Below are positions 35,788-44,702 of a DNA stretch of 64,000 nt, one piece after another. How positions within the stretch are numbered: the first letter of the stretch is position 1; every line of letters starts with the position of its first letter. The stretch is from an uncultured Ignavibacteria bacterium. GTDB taxonomy: Bacteria > Bacteroidota > Ignavibacteria > SZUA-365. The DNA is taken from positions 1 through 64,000 of the forward strand of contig CAJXVM010000025.1 of assembly GCA_913061095.1 (NCBI GenBank), read 5' to 3'. Position numbers and translations under genes: made by a program. Under the pieces are notes generated by a model. It worked only from the letters and a program-made list of their open reading frames with translations. It ran no database searches and was not told the origin of the DNA.

Positions 35788-36942
35788 ATGAAATGCTTCG
35801 ACCCACCCTCTCACCGTTCCGATCGCAGTGCAGCTTTCCTGCTGGTCACGGTTGCTGTCATCGTTTCCCTGTGTGTTTGCACACTGGAAACCTACGCGCA
35901 GAGTGACAGCGACCTGGACGTGAAAATCGGGCAGATGCTGATGGTGGGATTTCGTGGGACGAGTGCCCGCGAGCAGAGCAGTATAGCGAAGGACATACAT
36001 GATCTTCATCTCGGGGGAGTGATTCTCTTCGATTTTGACGTCGAGAAAAAGGAATACGGGAGAAATATCGTCTCACCGATGCAGTTGCTGGACCTGACGG
36101 CACAGCTGCAGCAGCTCTCGCCGAGTCCTCTGCTGATCGCCGTGGATCAGGAAGGTGGGATGGTCACCCGCCTCAAGAGCAGCGAGGGATTTCCGCAGAA
36201 TGTGTCGCATGCGTATCTCGGGCGCATCGATATTGCCGACACCACGAGGTACTACTCCGATCTGTTGGCCCGTTCCCTGGCCATCGTCGGTATCAATGTG
36301 AATTTCGCGCCGGTGCTCGATCTGGACATCAATCCCGACAACCCCGTCATCGGCAAGCTGGACCGCAGCTTTTCCGCCGATCAGGATATCGTGACCCGGC
36401 ATGCTGGACTGTTCATCGATGCCATGCACAACTGGGATGTGCTGAGCGCGGTCAAGCACTTCCCCGGCCACGGAAGCTCCGTCGAGGATTCCCACCTCGG
36501 CTTCGTCGATGTCACTGATACATGGTCGGAAGAAGAACTCGCCCCGTACCGGGCGCTCATTGCGCAGGAGAAGCTGGATCTCGTCATGACCGGACATATC
36601 TTCAACCGGGATCTGGATCCCGAATGGCCGGCGACACTTTCAGAGAGCATCATCGACGGGACGCTGCGGGAGCAGCTGGGATTCGACGGTGTGGTCGTCA
36701 GCGACGACATGATGATGCGGGCCATCACCGAACACTACGGGCTGGAAACCGCGATCAAGCAGGCCGTCAATGCCGGTGTGGATATCCTCATATTTGCCAA
36801 CAATACCTACGCATATGATCCCGACATCGCCCGGGTTGCGTTCACGACGCTGAAAAACCTTGTCATGAACGGTGATATCCCCCGTGCGCGCATCGACGAA
36901 TCCTACGACCGCATTCGTGCCCTCAAGAAACACCTCCACTGA
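35788..36942 (+). CDS. GH3 beta-N-acetylhexosaminidase (NagZ-like)
   Basis: The 384-residue single-domain GH3 enzyme carries the NagZ signature KHFPGHGSSVEDSH (K223, H228) with the Asp-Ser-His dyad as acid/base and the nucleophile Asp306 in VVVSDDMMM. It should remove beta-1,4-linked N-acetylglucosamine, typically from 1,6-anhydro-muropeptides during wall recycling. Unlike cytoplasmic proteobacterial NagZ it has an N-terminal hydrophobic segment (about 14-36, ending CTLETYAQ) that looks like a signal peptide, so it may work in the periplasm. Its own promoter precedes it and secG follows 90 bases later with a separate promoter. Confidence 0.9.
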   Translation: MKCFDPPSHRSDRSAAFLLVTVAVIVSLCVCTLETYAQSDSDLDVKIGQMLMVGFRGTSAREQSSIAKDIHDLHLGGVILFDFDVEKKEYGRNIVSPMQLLDLTAQLQQLSPSPLLIAVDQEGGMVTRLKSSEGFPQNVSHAYLGRIDIADTTRYYSDLLARSLAIVGINVNFAPVLDLDINPDNPVIGKLDRSFSADQDIVTRHAGLFIDAMHNWDVLSAVKHFPGHGSSVEDSHLGFVDVTDTWSEEELAPYRALIAQEKLDLVMTGHIFNRDLDPEWPATLSESIIDGTLREQLGFDGVVVSDDMMMRAITEHYGLETAIKQAVNAGVDILIFANNTYAYDPDIARVAFTTLKNLVMNGDIPRARIDESYDRIRALKKHLH

Positions 36943-36969
36943 CAATTCCCCTCATATCGGTTCCGCATC

Positions 36970-36998
36970 TTGTCTTTGATCGTGGATTGAAGTATATT
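36970..36998 (+). promoter_or_regulatory. Promoter of secG
   Basis: TTGTCT (36970-36975), 17-bp spacer, TATATT (36993-36998), 34 bases before the ATG. Confidence 0.65.
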
Positions 36999-37032
36999 TC
37001 ATTTTCGTGTTGAAAACGGAGATTCTTGCGAT

Positions 37033-37470
37033 ATGTTCACCGTACTCATGATCCTTATCATCCTCATCAGCATCGCCATCACGGGCACTGTGCTCATGCA
37101 GAACCCGAAGGGCGGCGGACTTTCCAGTGCGTTCGGCGGAAGCAGCGGCGGCATCGGCACCATGCTCGGTGTCCGGCATGCCTCCGACATTCTCGCCAAG
37201 ACGACCTGGGGACTTTCCATCGCATTCGTGGTGCTGATTTTCGCGGTCAACATGTTTTTCCTCCCCACCGAAGGGACGCAGGAAAGCATTATCCAGCGCG
37301 AGGCCAGTGAAGCGCCGATCTCCCCGATGGAGAAGCAGCAGCAGATGCAGGAGCAGGCCGCGCCTCCCCAGGGCGCCGAGCAGGCACCGCCGCCTGCGGG
37401 CGGACAGACCGCCCCGGCAGGTACACAGACCGCGCCGGCCGACGGACAGGCCCCGCCACCGACGGAGTAA
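37033..37470 (+). CDS. secG: Preprotein translocase subunit SecG
   Basis: The 145-residue protein has the two membrane helices of SecG (about 2-22 and 56-77) linked by the conserved LMQNPKGGGLSSAFGG loop. It assists SecYE/SecA in moving proteins across the inner membrane. The C-terminal 60 residues are a Pro, Gln, Ala-rich tail (QQMQEQAAPPQGAEQ and similar), longer than in typical SecG (about 75-110 residues) and probably disordered. It is transcribed alone, with its own promoter and a strong terminator. Confidence 0.92.
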   Translation: MFTVLMILIILISIAITGTVLMQNPKGGGLSSAFGGSSGGIGTMLGVRHASDILAKTTWGLSIAFVVLIFAVNMFFLPTEGTQESIIQREASEAPISPMEKQQQMQEQAAPPQGAEQAPPPAGGQTAPAGTQTAPADGQAPPPTE

Positions 37471-37492
37471 CTTCTGTACATCCAGAATTGAG

Positions 37493-37522
37493 CGGAACCC
37501 CACGGGGTTCCGTTTTTTTTTT
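37493..37522 (+). terminator. Intrinsic terminator of secG
   Basis: Stem CGGAACCC / GGGTTCCG around CACG (37493-37512), followed by ten T. Confidence 0.92.
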
Positions 37523-37667
37523 GTCTCCACCGCTCCACAGATCCGGTGTCCGTTGAATGATCGCCGTAGCCTGTGCTGCCTGTTCGCCTGTCCTTTGTAA
37601 CATAACGGACTGAGAGGTGTTTATGGATTAAACATGCCACTTTGTCCAACACAAAAAGCTGCCCTCC

Positions 37668-40600
37668 GTGTCACATCGTACCCCGCACCGCTTCTGGCAT
37701 CCCCATGGATGGGGCTTTCTGCTGGTTTCATCTCTTGCCGTGCTTCTGCTCTGGATTGTTGCCTCTCCTGCCTGCACGGCACAGCCTTCCCTTACACTTC
37801 ATCGCGCCGTCGTGAACTATCCCACGGTCCGGCTCTATTTCACCGTACGATGTGACAGTATCGTGCAGAGAACCTTTTCGATCCATGATTTCCGGATCTT
37901 CGATGATGGAATCGAAGTCCCTGGCTTTTCTATCCAGTGCCTCCCGTTTGGCTGTCCGTTCTCCGTCGGACTCGTGCTCGATGCCAGCAACTCCATGACG
38001 GGCGCAGCCACCGATGTCGTCAGTGGTGCCAGCGGGTTCATCAACAGTATGGAAGCCGGCGTGGATGAAGCTGCTGTCGTCCTGTTCAACCAGTCGTCGA
38101 GCATTGTACAGCACATGACAACCGATCAGTCGGCGCTGCTGTCTGCTGTGGCACAGATGACGATACAGGGACACACGGGCTGGCGCGACGCCACATACGA
38201 AGGGATTATGGAAGTCGCGGATCGTGCGAGCCATCAGACGAAGGCGCTTATCCTCGTCAGTAATGGCGGCGACAACACATCGACACACTCCACCGCAGAA
38301 CTCATCGATTCTGCACTTCACAAAGACGTGCGGATCTTTTCAATTATCGTCGGAGGTGGACCGGATTACGAGGATATGATACTCCTGTCTGACACGACGG
38401 GTGGCGTCGCGCTGCATGCGGCGCAGTCCTCGATGATTCCGTCACGCTTCGCGATGATCTATGATATTCTCAAGGACTGTGAATGCAGTCTCGAGTACAA
38501 GATCAACTGTCCTGACGGATCGGAGAATCTCGTCGAACTTCAGCTCGTGAATTATTGCGGGGGAAATGACACTGCCTACGCCAGGTACAGGGTGCCCCTT
38601 ATGCCGGAGCTGTTCCAGGAACTCAGGATGCATCTGTCCGCGGCCAGGAGCTACGGTGGTCGTGATGTGACGCTTACGCTGCGCAGTGAGAATGTGCCGC
38701 CGGACCTTACGTTCTATCCACTGACCTTTCTGCTGCATCATGATCCGGTTCGCATGCCGCTGAAAAGCGTGCGCATTCCGCCGTCCTCGATTCTCTCAGG
38801 CATGTCCGTGACGGCAACTCCGGCGGCAAACGGTACCAGAATTCGAATGGCCGGGCGGAGTCCGCTTGCTGATGCCGGTATCCTTCTCGAATGTACGTTC
38901 CATCCGGAACCCCGGGTTTCCGATACCGTCTGTCATGAAATCTGGGCGGTGGATCCCGCGTTCGAAGAAGGGTGCCTGATTCCCGTTATTGACACGGGGC
39001 GCATCTGTGTTCTACCCGATCAGGCGGAGGTATCGTGCCAGATGACGGGACCCACACGAGTCTCCTGGTCACACAGACTTCAGCGATATGCGCCCGACGT
39101 ATTTCCGGTGACGGTCATGATGCAGAATCAGGGGACGCGAGACGCGGAAGGGATGCGCCTGCAGTTCAGCGTGGATACGTCGGTTGTGCGTGTGCTGTCG
39201 TTTGTTTCGGATTCGCTCACCGGAACGAATGACACACTGTGTGCTTCACAGGAGCTGTCAGCCACCTGGATGCTCGAAGCGCTGCCGCGGGTCGCCCCGG
39301 ATACCGTCGAGATATGCGTGACGGCGACGTTCGCGAACCATGCCCCCGTTCGGTGCTGCATGACCGTCGCCATTTCCGCCGCGGGGCCCGAGCTCGACTG
39401 CTCTCTCGTCCTTCCTGTCCTGGAGGCGGATTCCGTGCATCCACGGTATGTTCCGGAGCGTTTTCCCGTTCGCGTGGATGTGATGAATCACGGGGTGTCA
39501 CCGAGTGATTCTGTCATGGCGACACTTGTGCTGCCAGCGGACATGCTGCTCGACGGCTCCGATCTGAATGGAAGTATGAGCAAATTCATCAATCCGGCCA
39601 TGCTGCAACCCTCGGAGCAGGGAAGCGTATCCTGGACGGTGCGTCATCTCCCCCGCGCGGAAGCCCATCACGATACGATTCTTGTCTATCTCACAGGAAC
39701 CGATGGAAGCGAAACACACTGCTCGACCGAACTGCTGGTCCCCGCACTGCGGCTCTACCGCCTGGGTGGCAGCTGCCTGATCCCGGATTCGCTTCTGTTC
39801 GACTGCAGCACCGGGACGTACACGCCAGCGCCGTTTACGGCCGAGGTGACGCTGACCAACCACGGAATCAGCGCCGCACACCATGCGACAGCAACGATTC
39901 TGCTCCCACCTGAAGTGACGTTCGATCCGCCCGGACAGCCGATCACAAAGGCCTGGCCTGACAGTATCCTTCCATGGCAGCCGGGGGATTCGATCAACGT
40001 GATGGACTGGACGCTGCGCTGGACCGGGAGGTATCCCGACCGTCGCTCGGCGACGATCACATTTGTCCTGGCCGCGCGGACGGGGGAAGGAGCCGCGTTC
40101 GATACGGCGGTCGTATCCTGTCCCGTTTCCGCTGCGGGAATCCCCGATTCGCTGTACTGTGAACTCCGGATGATGGACAGTCTGCATGTCAGCGACGGAA
40201 CGAGTCTTTCTCCGAATCCCTTTCCCGTCCGGTACCTCCTCCGTAATGACGGATCTGCCGACGTGGACATCGACAGCATCGAAATATTCATCATGGATCC
40301 TCTCCTGCATCTTCATCCGACATCCCCGCACGGGATGAAGGTGCCGGTGGGTGTTCAGTTGCAGTCCGGAGAAACCATCTCCTGGGAGTGGTTTGTGTCA
40401 GCCAGTGGAACTGATGCCGACCGCGAAGCCATGATCCGCGCATGGATTATTGACGGAGAGGGAAATCGTCTGTATTGTGAAAAGAGCATCCACATCCCCG
40501 CCATCGCACCCGACGACATCGTCTGTGACCTGACAATACCGTCGATCCGTGTTGACCGGGACAGCGCACGCTATGAGCCCATGCCATTTCCTGCCGTTGT

Positions 40601-41597
40601 TACCGTGTCCAATTACACACAGTTACTCTCCGACTCGATACAGGTGGAATTGCATCTTCCGGCGGGATTTCAGCTCGCGGGACAGGATGCCCCGGATCGG
40701 TTCCGGAAGTTCATCGTTCCCGGTCGACTGTTCCCGGGTCAGTCCGGAAGTGCTGCATGGTGGGTCACGCATCCACGGGTGGCTTCGATGCGGATGGAAC
40801 CGATTCAGGTATCGATTCTCCAGCCCGATTCGGTTCTGCGGTTCTGTGAGGGGCTTGTATCCATCCCCGCATTTCCATCCGATGTCGGCGTAAACCTTGT
40901 GGCGGATGGTCCACTCAGGTTCTGTGATCGCGACTCTGTCACGCTTGATGCGGGTGAGGGGTGGGTCGCCTACAGGTGGAATACCGGGGAAACCTCGCGG
41001 GTAATTGTCATCCGAAAGAGCGGTTCGTATTTCTGCCATGTACGGGACGGGAACGGCTGGACGAGTTATTCGGATACACTCACGGTGACGGTGGATCCGA
41101 TGCCATCCAAACCGATCGTGTGGCAGGACGGGACGGTTCTGCGCTGCATCGCCGATAAAGGGGTGACATTCCAATGGCTCAGGGACGACCAGGAGGTCAT
41201 CGGGGCTGTGAATGATACGCTTCACCTGATGCGGATCGGCCAGTACCGCGTAACGGTCGCCAACGGGGAGGGCTGCGTGACGGTATCCGATCCCTTCGAT
41301 GTGACAACACTGGTCCTGAGGAGTGATCCCACCCCCGCAGGGTACAGCCTGCATTGCTGGCCGGAGCCCGCCAGGGAACGACTGCATATCGAGGCACGGA
41401 TCCCTCCGGGGAAACGCATGTCTCTCGTGCTTGTGGACCTGCTGGGAAGGAAAACGGTTCTCGCGGAAACCGTACTACAGGACGGTGAATTTCGGACGAC
41501 TGTGGACTTTCCGGAGCCGGGTGGCGCTGGTGTCTGGCTGTGCGTCCTTCGCAGTGGGAACGTACTGAAAGTGCAGCGGATCACACGCCTGAAATAG
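37668..41597 (+). CDS. Giant secreted VWA-domain protein with T9SS sorting domain
   Basis: The 1309-residue protein starts at GTG (37668), before a signal peptide ending near ACTAQP; no ribosome site is evident. A VWA domain with adhesion site DASNSMT (about residue 105) follows, then at least five related beta-sandwich modules of the CARDB/Ig kind (each with PxPFPxxVxxxNxG and LPxxxxL motifs; about 440-1100), a module with YRWNTGETSRVIVIRKSG, and a type A sorting domain from YSLHCWPEPARERLHIE. It is a longer paralogue of the protein at 10349-13366, with more modules. It should be exported by T9SS and act at the surface; adhesion is the usual role of such proteins but is not shown. The 3' end meets lipA head to head. 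Confidence 0.87.
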   Translation: MSHRTPHRFWHPHGWGFLLVSSLAVLLLWIVASPACTAQPSLTLHRAVVNYPTVRLYFTVRCDSIVQRTFSIHDFRIFDDGIEVPGFSIQCLPFGCPFSVGLVLDASNSMTGAATDVVSGASGFINSMEAGVDEAAVVLFNQSSSIVQHMTTDQSALLSAVAQMTIQGHTGWRDATYEGIMEVADRASHQTKALILVSNGGDNTSTHSTAELIDSALHKDVRIFSIIVGGGPDYEDMILLSDTTGGVALHAAQSSMIPSRFAMIYDILKDCECSLEYKINCPDGSENLVELQLVNYCGGNDTAYARYRVPLMPELFQELRMHLSAARSYGGRDVTLTLRSENVPPDLTFYPLTFLLHHDPVRMPLKSVRIPPSSILSGMSVTATPAANGTRIRMAGRSPLADAGILLECTFHPEPRVSDTVCHEIWAVDPAFEEGCLIPVIDTGRICVLPDQAEVSCQMTGPTRVSWSHRLQRYAPDVFPVTVMMQNQGTRDAEGMRLQFSVDTSVVRVLSFVSDSLTGTNDTLCASQELSATWMLEALPRVAPDTVEICVTATFANHAPVRCCMTVAISAAGPELDCSLVLPVLEADSVHPRYVPERFPVRVDVMNHGVSPSDSVMATLVLPADMLLDGSDLNGSMSKFINPAMLQPSEQGSVSWTVRHLPRAEAHHDTILVYLTGTDGSETHCSTELLVPALRLYRLGGSCLIPDSLLFDCSTGTYTPAPFTAEVTLTNHGISAAHHATATILLPPEVTFDPPGQPITKAWPDSILPWQPGDSINVMDWTLRWTGRYPDRRSATITFVLAARTGEGAAFDTAVVSCPVSAAGIPDSLYCELRMMDSLHVSDGTSLSPNPFPVRYLLRNDGSADVDIDSIEIFIMDPLLHLHPTSPHGMKVPVGVQLQSGETISWEWFVSASGTDADREAMIRAWIIDGEGNRLYCEKSIHIPAIAPDDIVCDLTIPSIRVDRDSARYEPMPFPAVVTVSNYTQLLSDSIQVELHLPAGFQLAGQDAPDRFRKFIVPGRLFPGQSGSAAWWVTHPRVASMRMEPIQVSILQPDSVLRFCEGLVSIPAFPSDVGVNLVADGPLRFCDRDSVTLDAGEGWVAYRWNTGETSRVIVIRKSGSYFCHVRDGNGWTSYSDTLTVTVDPMPSKPIVWQDGTVLRCIADKGVTFQWLRDDQEVIGAVNDTLHLMRIGQYRVTVANGEGCVTVSDPFDVTTLVLRSDPTPAGYSLHCWPEPARERLHIEARIPPGKRMSLVLVDLLGRKTVLAETVLQDGEFRTTVDFPEPGGAGVWLCVLRSGNVLKVQRITRLK

Positions 41598-41616
41598 CGC
41601 CGTCTTACACGGCGCT
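41596..41616. terminator. Convergent hairpin shared by the VWA gene and lipA
   Basis: AGCGCCGT (41596-41603), loop CTTAC, ACGGCGCT (41609-41616). The stop codons of both convergent genes lie in or beside it; lipA's TAA is in the loop. No T-run, so bidirectional termination is inferred. Confidence 0.5.
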
Positions 41617-42501
41617 CTGTTCGTCGGCATGATAGCTCGAGCGCACGAGCGGACCCGATTCGATGTGCGAGAATCCGAGCTCGAGTCCCCGCCGTTTCCA
41701 TTCCGCGAATTCCTCGGGGGTGACGTAGCGCTCCACCGGCAGATGCGCCTTTGTCGGCTGCAGGTACTGCCCGAGTGTGATGATATCCGCATCAACCGCG
41801 CGAATGTCACGCATGACCTCGAAAATCTCCTCATCCGTTTCGCCGAGACCGAGCATGATGCCGGTCTTTGTGGTGAGACCCTGCTCCTTGCACATGTGCA
41901 GCAGGTCGAGTGAGCGCTGGTACTTCGCCTGCGGCCGCACGCGGCGGTAGAGGCGGGGGACCGTCTCGACGTTGTGGTTGAAGATATCCGGGCGCGCGTC
42001 GATCACCGTCTGAATTGCGTCGGTCTTGCCCTGGAAGTCAGGTGTGAGCACCTCGACACGGCAGTGGGGGAGACGGTTCCGGATCGCACGGATCGTATCG
42101 GCGAATATGGATGCGCCGCCGTCTTTCAGTTCGTCACGGTTCACGGAGGTGATCACGGCATGACGCAGTCCCATGCGTGCCACGGCCTCCGCAACCCGGC
42201 GCGGCTCGTCGGTGTCGAGTTTCAGCGGCCGGCCGGTTTTCACCGAGCAGAATCCGCAGCTGCGCGTACAGATGTCGCCGAGAATCATGAACGTCGCCGT
42301 GCCGCGATTCCAGCACTCCTCCATGTTGGGACAGCGGGCGTCCTCACACACGGTATTCAGTCGCTGCTCATCGACGAGGCGCCGCACTTCGGAGAATTTC
42401 GTGCCGAGGGGCACCTTGATTTTCAGCCATGACGGACGGCGTTCACGTTCGCGCTCCCGCGCGGGCGTCTTTCCTGGAATGTCGATATCTATGGGATTCA
42501 T
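41605..42501 (-). CDS. lipA: Lipoyl synthase
   Basis: The 298-residue radical-SAM enzyme has both iron-sulfur clusters of LipA: the auxiliary [12 protein letters not shown] (CX4CX5C) and the radical-SAM CTRSCGFC (CX3CX2C), and the conserved C-terminal RSSYHADE with the Ser ligand. It inserts two sulfur atoms into octanoyl groups on carrier proteins. The E2 lipoyl domain of the nearby 2-oxoacid dehydrogenase (43233-44639) is a natural target. The start follows an AAAGG site; a promoter and a hairpin repeat lie just upstream. Confidence 0.97.
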   Translation of the reverse strand: MNPIDIDIPGKTPARERERERRPSWLKIKVPLGTKFSEVRRLVDEQRLNTVCEDARCPNMEECWNRGTATFMILGDICTRSCGFCSVKTGRPLKLDTDEPRRVAEAVARMGLRHAVITSVNRDELKDGGASIFADTIRAIRNRLPHCRVEVLTPDFQGKTDAIQTVIDARPDIFNHNVETVPRLYRRVRPQAKYQRSLDLLHMCKEQGLTTKTGIMLGLGETDEEIFEVMRDIRAVDADIITLGQYLQPTKAHLPVERYVTPEEFAEWKRRGLELGFSHIESGPLVRSSYHADEQSAV

Positions 42502-42533
42502 ACTGCCTTTCGTTCAAATACTACGCAGAAGAA

Positions 42534-42561
42534 AAGATACTTTCACTCCGTGAGAAGACAA
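42534..42561 (-). promoter_or_regulatory. Promoter of lipA
   Basis: Minus strand: TTGTCT (42561-42556), 16-bp spacer, TATCTT (42539-42534), 33 bases before the start. A dispersed hairpin repeat begins 3 bases upstream of the -35. Confidence 0.55.
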
Positions 42562-42563
42562 AA

Positions 42564-42656
42564 CCCCATCCGTGAGGATGGGGCGTAGAGCTGCCATTGT
42601 CTGTCTGATGCTGTAACCCCACCCGTGAGGGTGGGGCTCAACACCCGTGAGGGTGT
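42564..42656. repeat. Three dispersed GTGA-loop hairpins
   Basis: CCCCATCC-GTGA-GGATGGGG (42564-42583), CCCCACCC-GTGA-GGGTGGGG (42617-42636) and ACACCC-GTGA-GGGTGT (42641-42656). The loops are identical while the stems differ by paired, compensating changes. The second copy has the upstream TGCTGTAA motif also seen in other copies. Confidence 0.85.
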
Positions 42657-42664
42657 GGGAGGCG

Positions 42665-43009
42665 TCAAAACACTGTCATCACGATCACAAACGCCGACAC
42701 CGTCAATATGACAGACGCGACGGTGAGCACGATGAGTGAGAGGCTCTGCACCGGAGAGTCGGGCAGTCCGTAACGGCTCAGCCCACGCTGAATGCTCGTG
42801 TGCGCCTTGTAGTAAAAAACACCGGATACGGGGATGCCGAGGAAGCCGATGGCGAGCAGCATCTGCTCGAACGGAACACCCTGACTGATGTCATTCTCGA
42901 GATAGGCCTGCGCGCCGGATATGAGCAGAATGACACCAACGAGCGCAAACAGCAATCCGATGAGGGAAACCAGCACGGTGACGAGTTTCCGGAGTGGAGA
43001 AAGAGCCAT
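42665..43009 (-). CDS. Small membrane protein of unknown function
   Basis: The 114-residue protein is not recognised. It has three predicted membrane helices: about 12-32 (LVSLIGLLFALVGVILLISG), 49-66 (LLAIGFLGIPVSGVFYY) and 90-113 (LSLIVLTVASVILTVSAFVIVM). The short loops carry an acidic ENDIS segment and a basic TSIQRGLSRYG segment. It lies between lipA and the E2 gene on the same strand; both gaps contain repeats or a terminator, so it is probably its own unit. No function can be assigned. Confidence 0.75.
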   Translation of the reverse strand: MALSPLRKLVTVLVSLIGLLFALVGVILLISGAQAYLENDISQGVPFEQMLLAIGFLGIPVSGVFYYKAHTSIQRGLSRYGLPDSPVQSLSLIVLTVASVILTVSAFVIVMTVF

Positions 43010-43147
43010 AGGTATCGGATGGAGATGCTCGATGCCGTATCCCGACGGCAGCGCATTCTGCGCCCGGGAGACATGTTATTTCCTATAAAATTACACAAAA
43101 AGGAAAAAAAGTAAATAGCGGGGAGTCGAACGGTGAGATAAAAAGAG

Positions 43148-43175
43148 AAACCCCCGGAACGCGTGCCGGGGGTTT
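43148..43175 (-). terminator. Intrinsic terminator of the 2-oxoacid dehydrogenase operon
   Basis: Perfect 10-bp stem AAACCCCCGG / CCGGGGGTTT (43148-43157, 43166-43175), followed on the minus strand by CTCTTTTTAT. Confidence 0.88.
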
Positions 43176-43232
43176 CAGATACCGTGAGCGAGGGATGCTC
43201 CGCTGTGGCAGAGGCATGTACACCGCTGTTGT

Positions 43233-44639
43233 CTACACACCGTCGGGATTGAATTCCTCGAGGTACTGCCTGACACGCTCCAGGAAGCGTCCGCCGAGCG
43301 CCCCGTCCACGATGCGGTGATCGAAGCTCAACGACAGCTGCATCATCGAACGGATGGCGATACTGTCTTCGCCGTCATGCTCGACGACGACCGGTTTTTT
43401 CTGCACCGCGCCCACACCGAGGATGGCCACCTGCGGCTGGTTGATGATCGGCGTGCCGACCACGTTGCCGAAAATGCCGAAGTTCGTGATCGTGAACGTG
43501 CCGTCCTGGATTTCCTCCGGATTCAATTTACGGGTGCGCGCCCGGTACGCGAGGTCGGCGATGCCGCGGCCGAGCCCGACGACGTTCAGCGTGTCGGCGT
43601 TCTTGAGAACCGGTACGATCAGTCCGCCATCGTCCATCGCCACGGCGATCCCGAGGTTGATCATGCGCTTGAGAATGATATTGTCGCCGTCGATCGAGCT
43701 GTTGACCAGCGGAAAATCCTTGAGCGCGCGGATCGTCGCCTCGGCGATGAACGGCATGTACGTCAGTGAAATGCCTTCACGCTGCTTGAATTCCACCGTG
43801 TGCGCCTTGCGGTATTTTTCGATGCGCGTCATGTCCACTTCCGAAATCACGGACACATGCGGCGAGATCTGCTTGCTCTTGACCATGTGTTCGGCCATGA
43901 GCCGTTGCATGTTGTCCATCGGAATGACTTCCGTGCCTTCGCCAGCCACGCGCGAGGGAGCGGGCATCGATGAGAGCGAAGGCGCGGCGCCTTGCTGCGT
44001 ACCCGTGGCAGGAGCGCCCGCGGGAGCGGCACCGGATTTTCGCGCCTCGAGCCAGGAGAGCACGTCGTTTTTCGTGACGCGTCCGCCCATGCCACTGCCC
44101 TCGATCTGTTCGAGCTCCTGCATGGGAATGCCCTCCACCGATGCGATTCGCATTACTACAGGAGAGTAAAACCGTGCGCTGCCGGACTCCGTGGATGCGG
44201 AAGCGATCTGCTGCGCCGCGGCTTCCCGCTTCCCGGCACCGGCCTGCTGCGGACCGGACTCCGCTTCGGCACGTTCCACCGGCGCCTGCTTCGGCGTCTC
44301 TTCGGCCTTTTCTTCCTCCTTCGCCCCGGCTTTCTCGTCCGTGGCATCCCCGGCCTTCGCGTCACCGGATGAGCCGGAGTCCTCCACTTTCGCATTCTCC
44401 GCATCGGTCTCGATCACGGCGATGGGCGTTCCCACCTCGACGGTGTCGCCTTCCTCAGCCATGATTTTCACCAGCACGCCGGCATTCGGCGCGGGGACCT
44501 CGGTGTCGACCTTGTCGGTCGCAATCTCGAGGATGGTCTCATCGCGATCGACGCTGTCGCCCGGCGATTTCACCCATTTGAGGATGCGTCCCTCGGTGAT
44601 GCTCTCGCCCATTTTGGGCATCTGTACTTCGACTTTCAT
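43233..44639 (-). CDS. 2-oxoacid dehydrogenase E2 (dihydrolipoyl acyltransferase)
   Basis: The 468-residue protein has an N-terminal lipoyl domain (1-76, lipoylated Lys in EIATDKVDTEV), an Ala/Glu/Lys-rich linker (80-150), an E3-binding domain (about 155-195, SPVVMRIASVEGI and GMGGRVTKNDVLSWLE), a second linker, and the acyltransferase domain (about 235-465) with DHRIVDGALGG at the active site. It takes the acyl group from E1 to CoA. The gene lies 63 bases after the E1 gene, with a terminator downstream. Sequence does not separate pyruvate, branched-chain and 2-oxoglutarate specificity; the fused alpha/beta E1 argues for branched-chain or pyruvate rather than 2-oxoglutarate. Confidence 0.93.
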   Translation of the reverse strand: MKVEVQMPKMGESITEGRILKWVKSPGDSVDRDETILEIATDKVDTEVPAPNAGVLVKIMAEEGDTVEVGTPIAVIETDAENAKVEDSGSSGDAKAGDATDEKAGAKEEEKAEETPKQAPVERAEAESGPQQAGAGKREAAAQQIASASTESGSARFYSPVVMRIASVEGIPMQELEQIEGSGMGGRVTKNDVLSWLEARKSGAAPAGAPATGTQQGAAPSLSSMPAPSRVAGEGTEVIPMDNMQRLMAEHMVKSKQISPHVSVISEVDMTRIEKYRKAHTVEFKQREGISLTYMPFIAEATIRALKDFPLVNSSIDGDNIILKRMINLGIAVAMDDGGLIVPVLKNADTLNVVGLGRGIADLAYRARTRKLNPEEIQDGTFTITNFGIFGNVVGTPIINQPQVAILGVGAVQKKPVVVEHDGEDSIAIRSMMQLSLSFDHRIVDGALGGRFLERVRQYLEEFNPDGV

Positions 44640-44702
44640 GACGAATGAACCTCGTTATGCTGTAAAATGTATCCGAATTCCATCTGAGTCGGCAGGCCTG
44701 TT

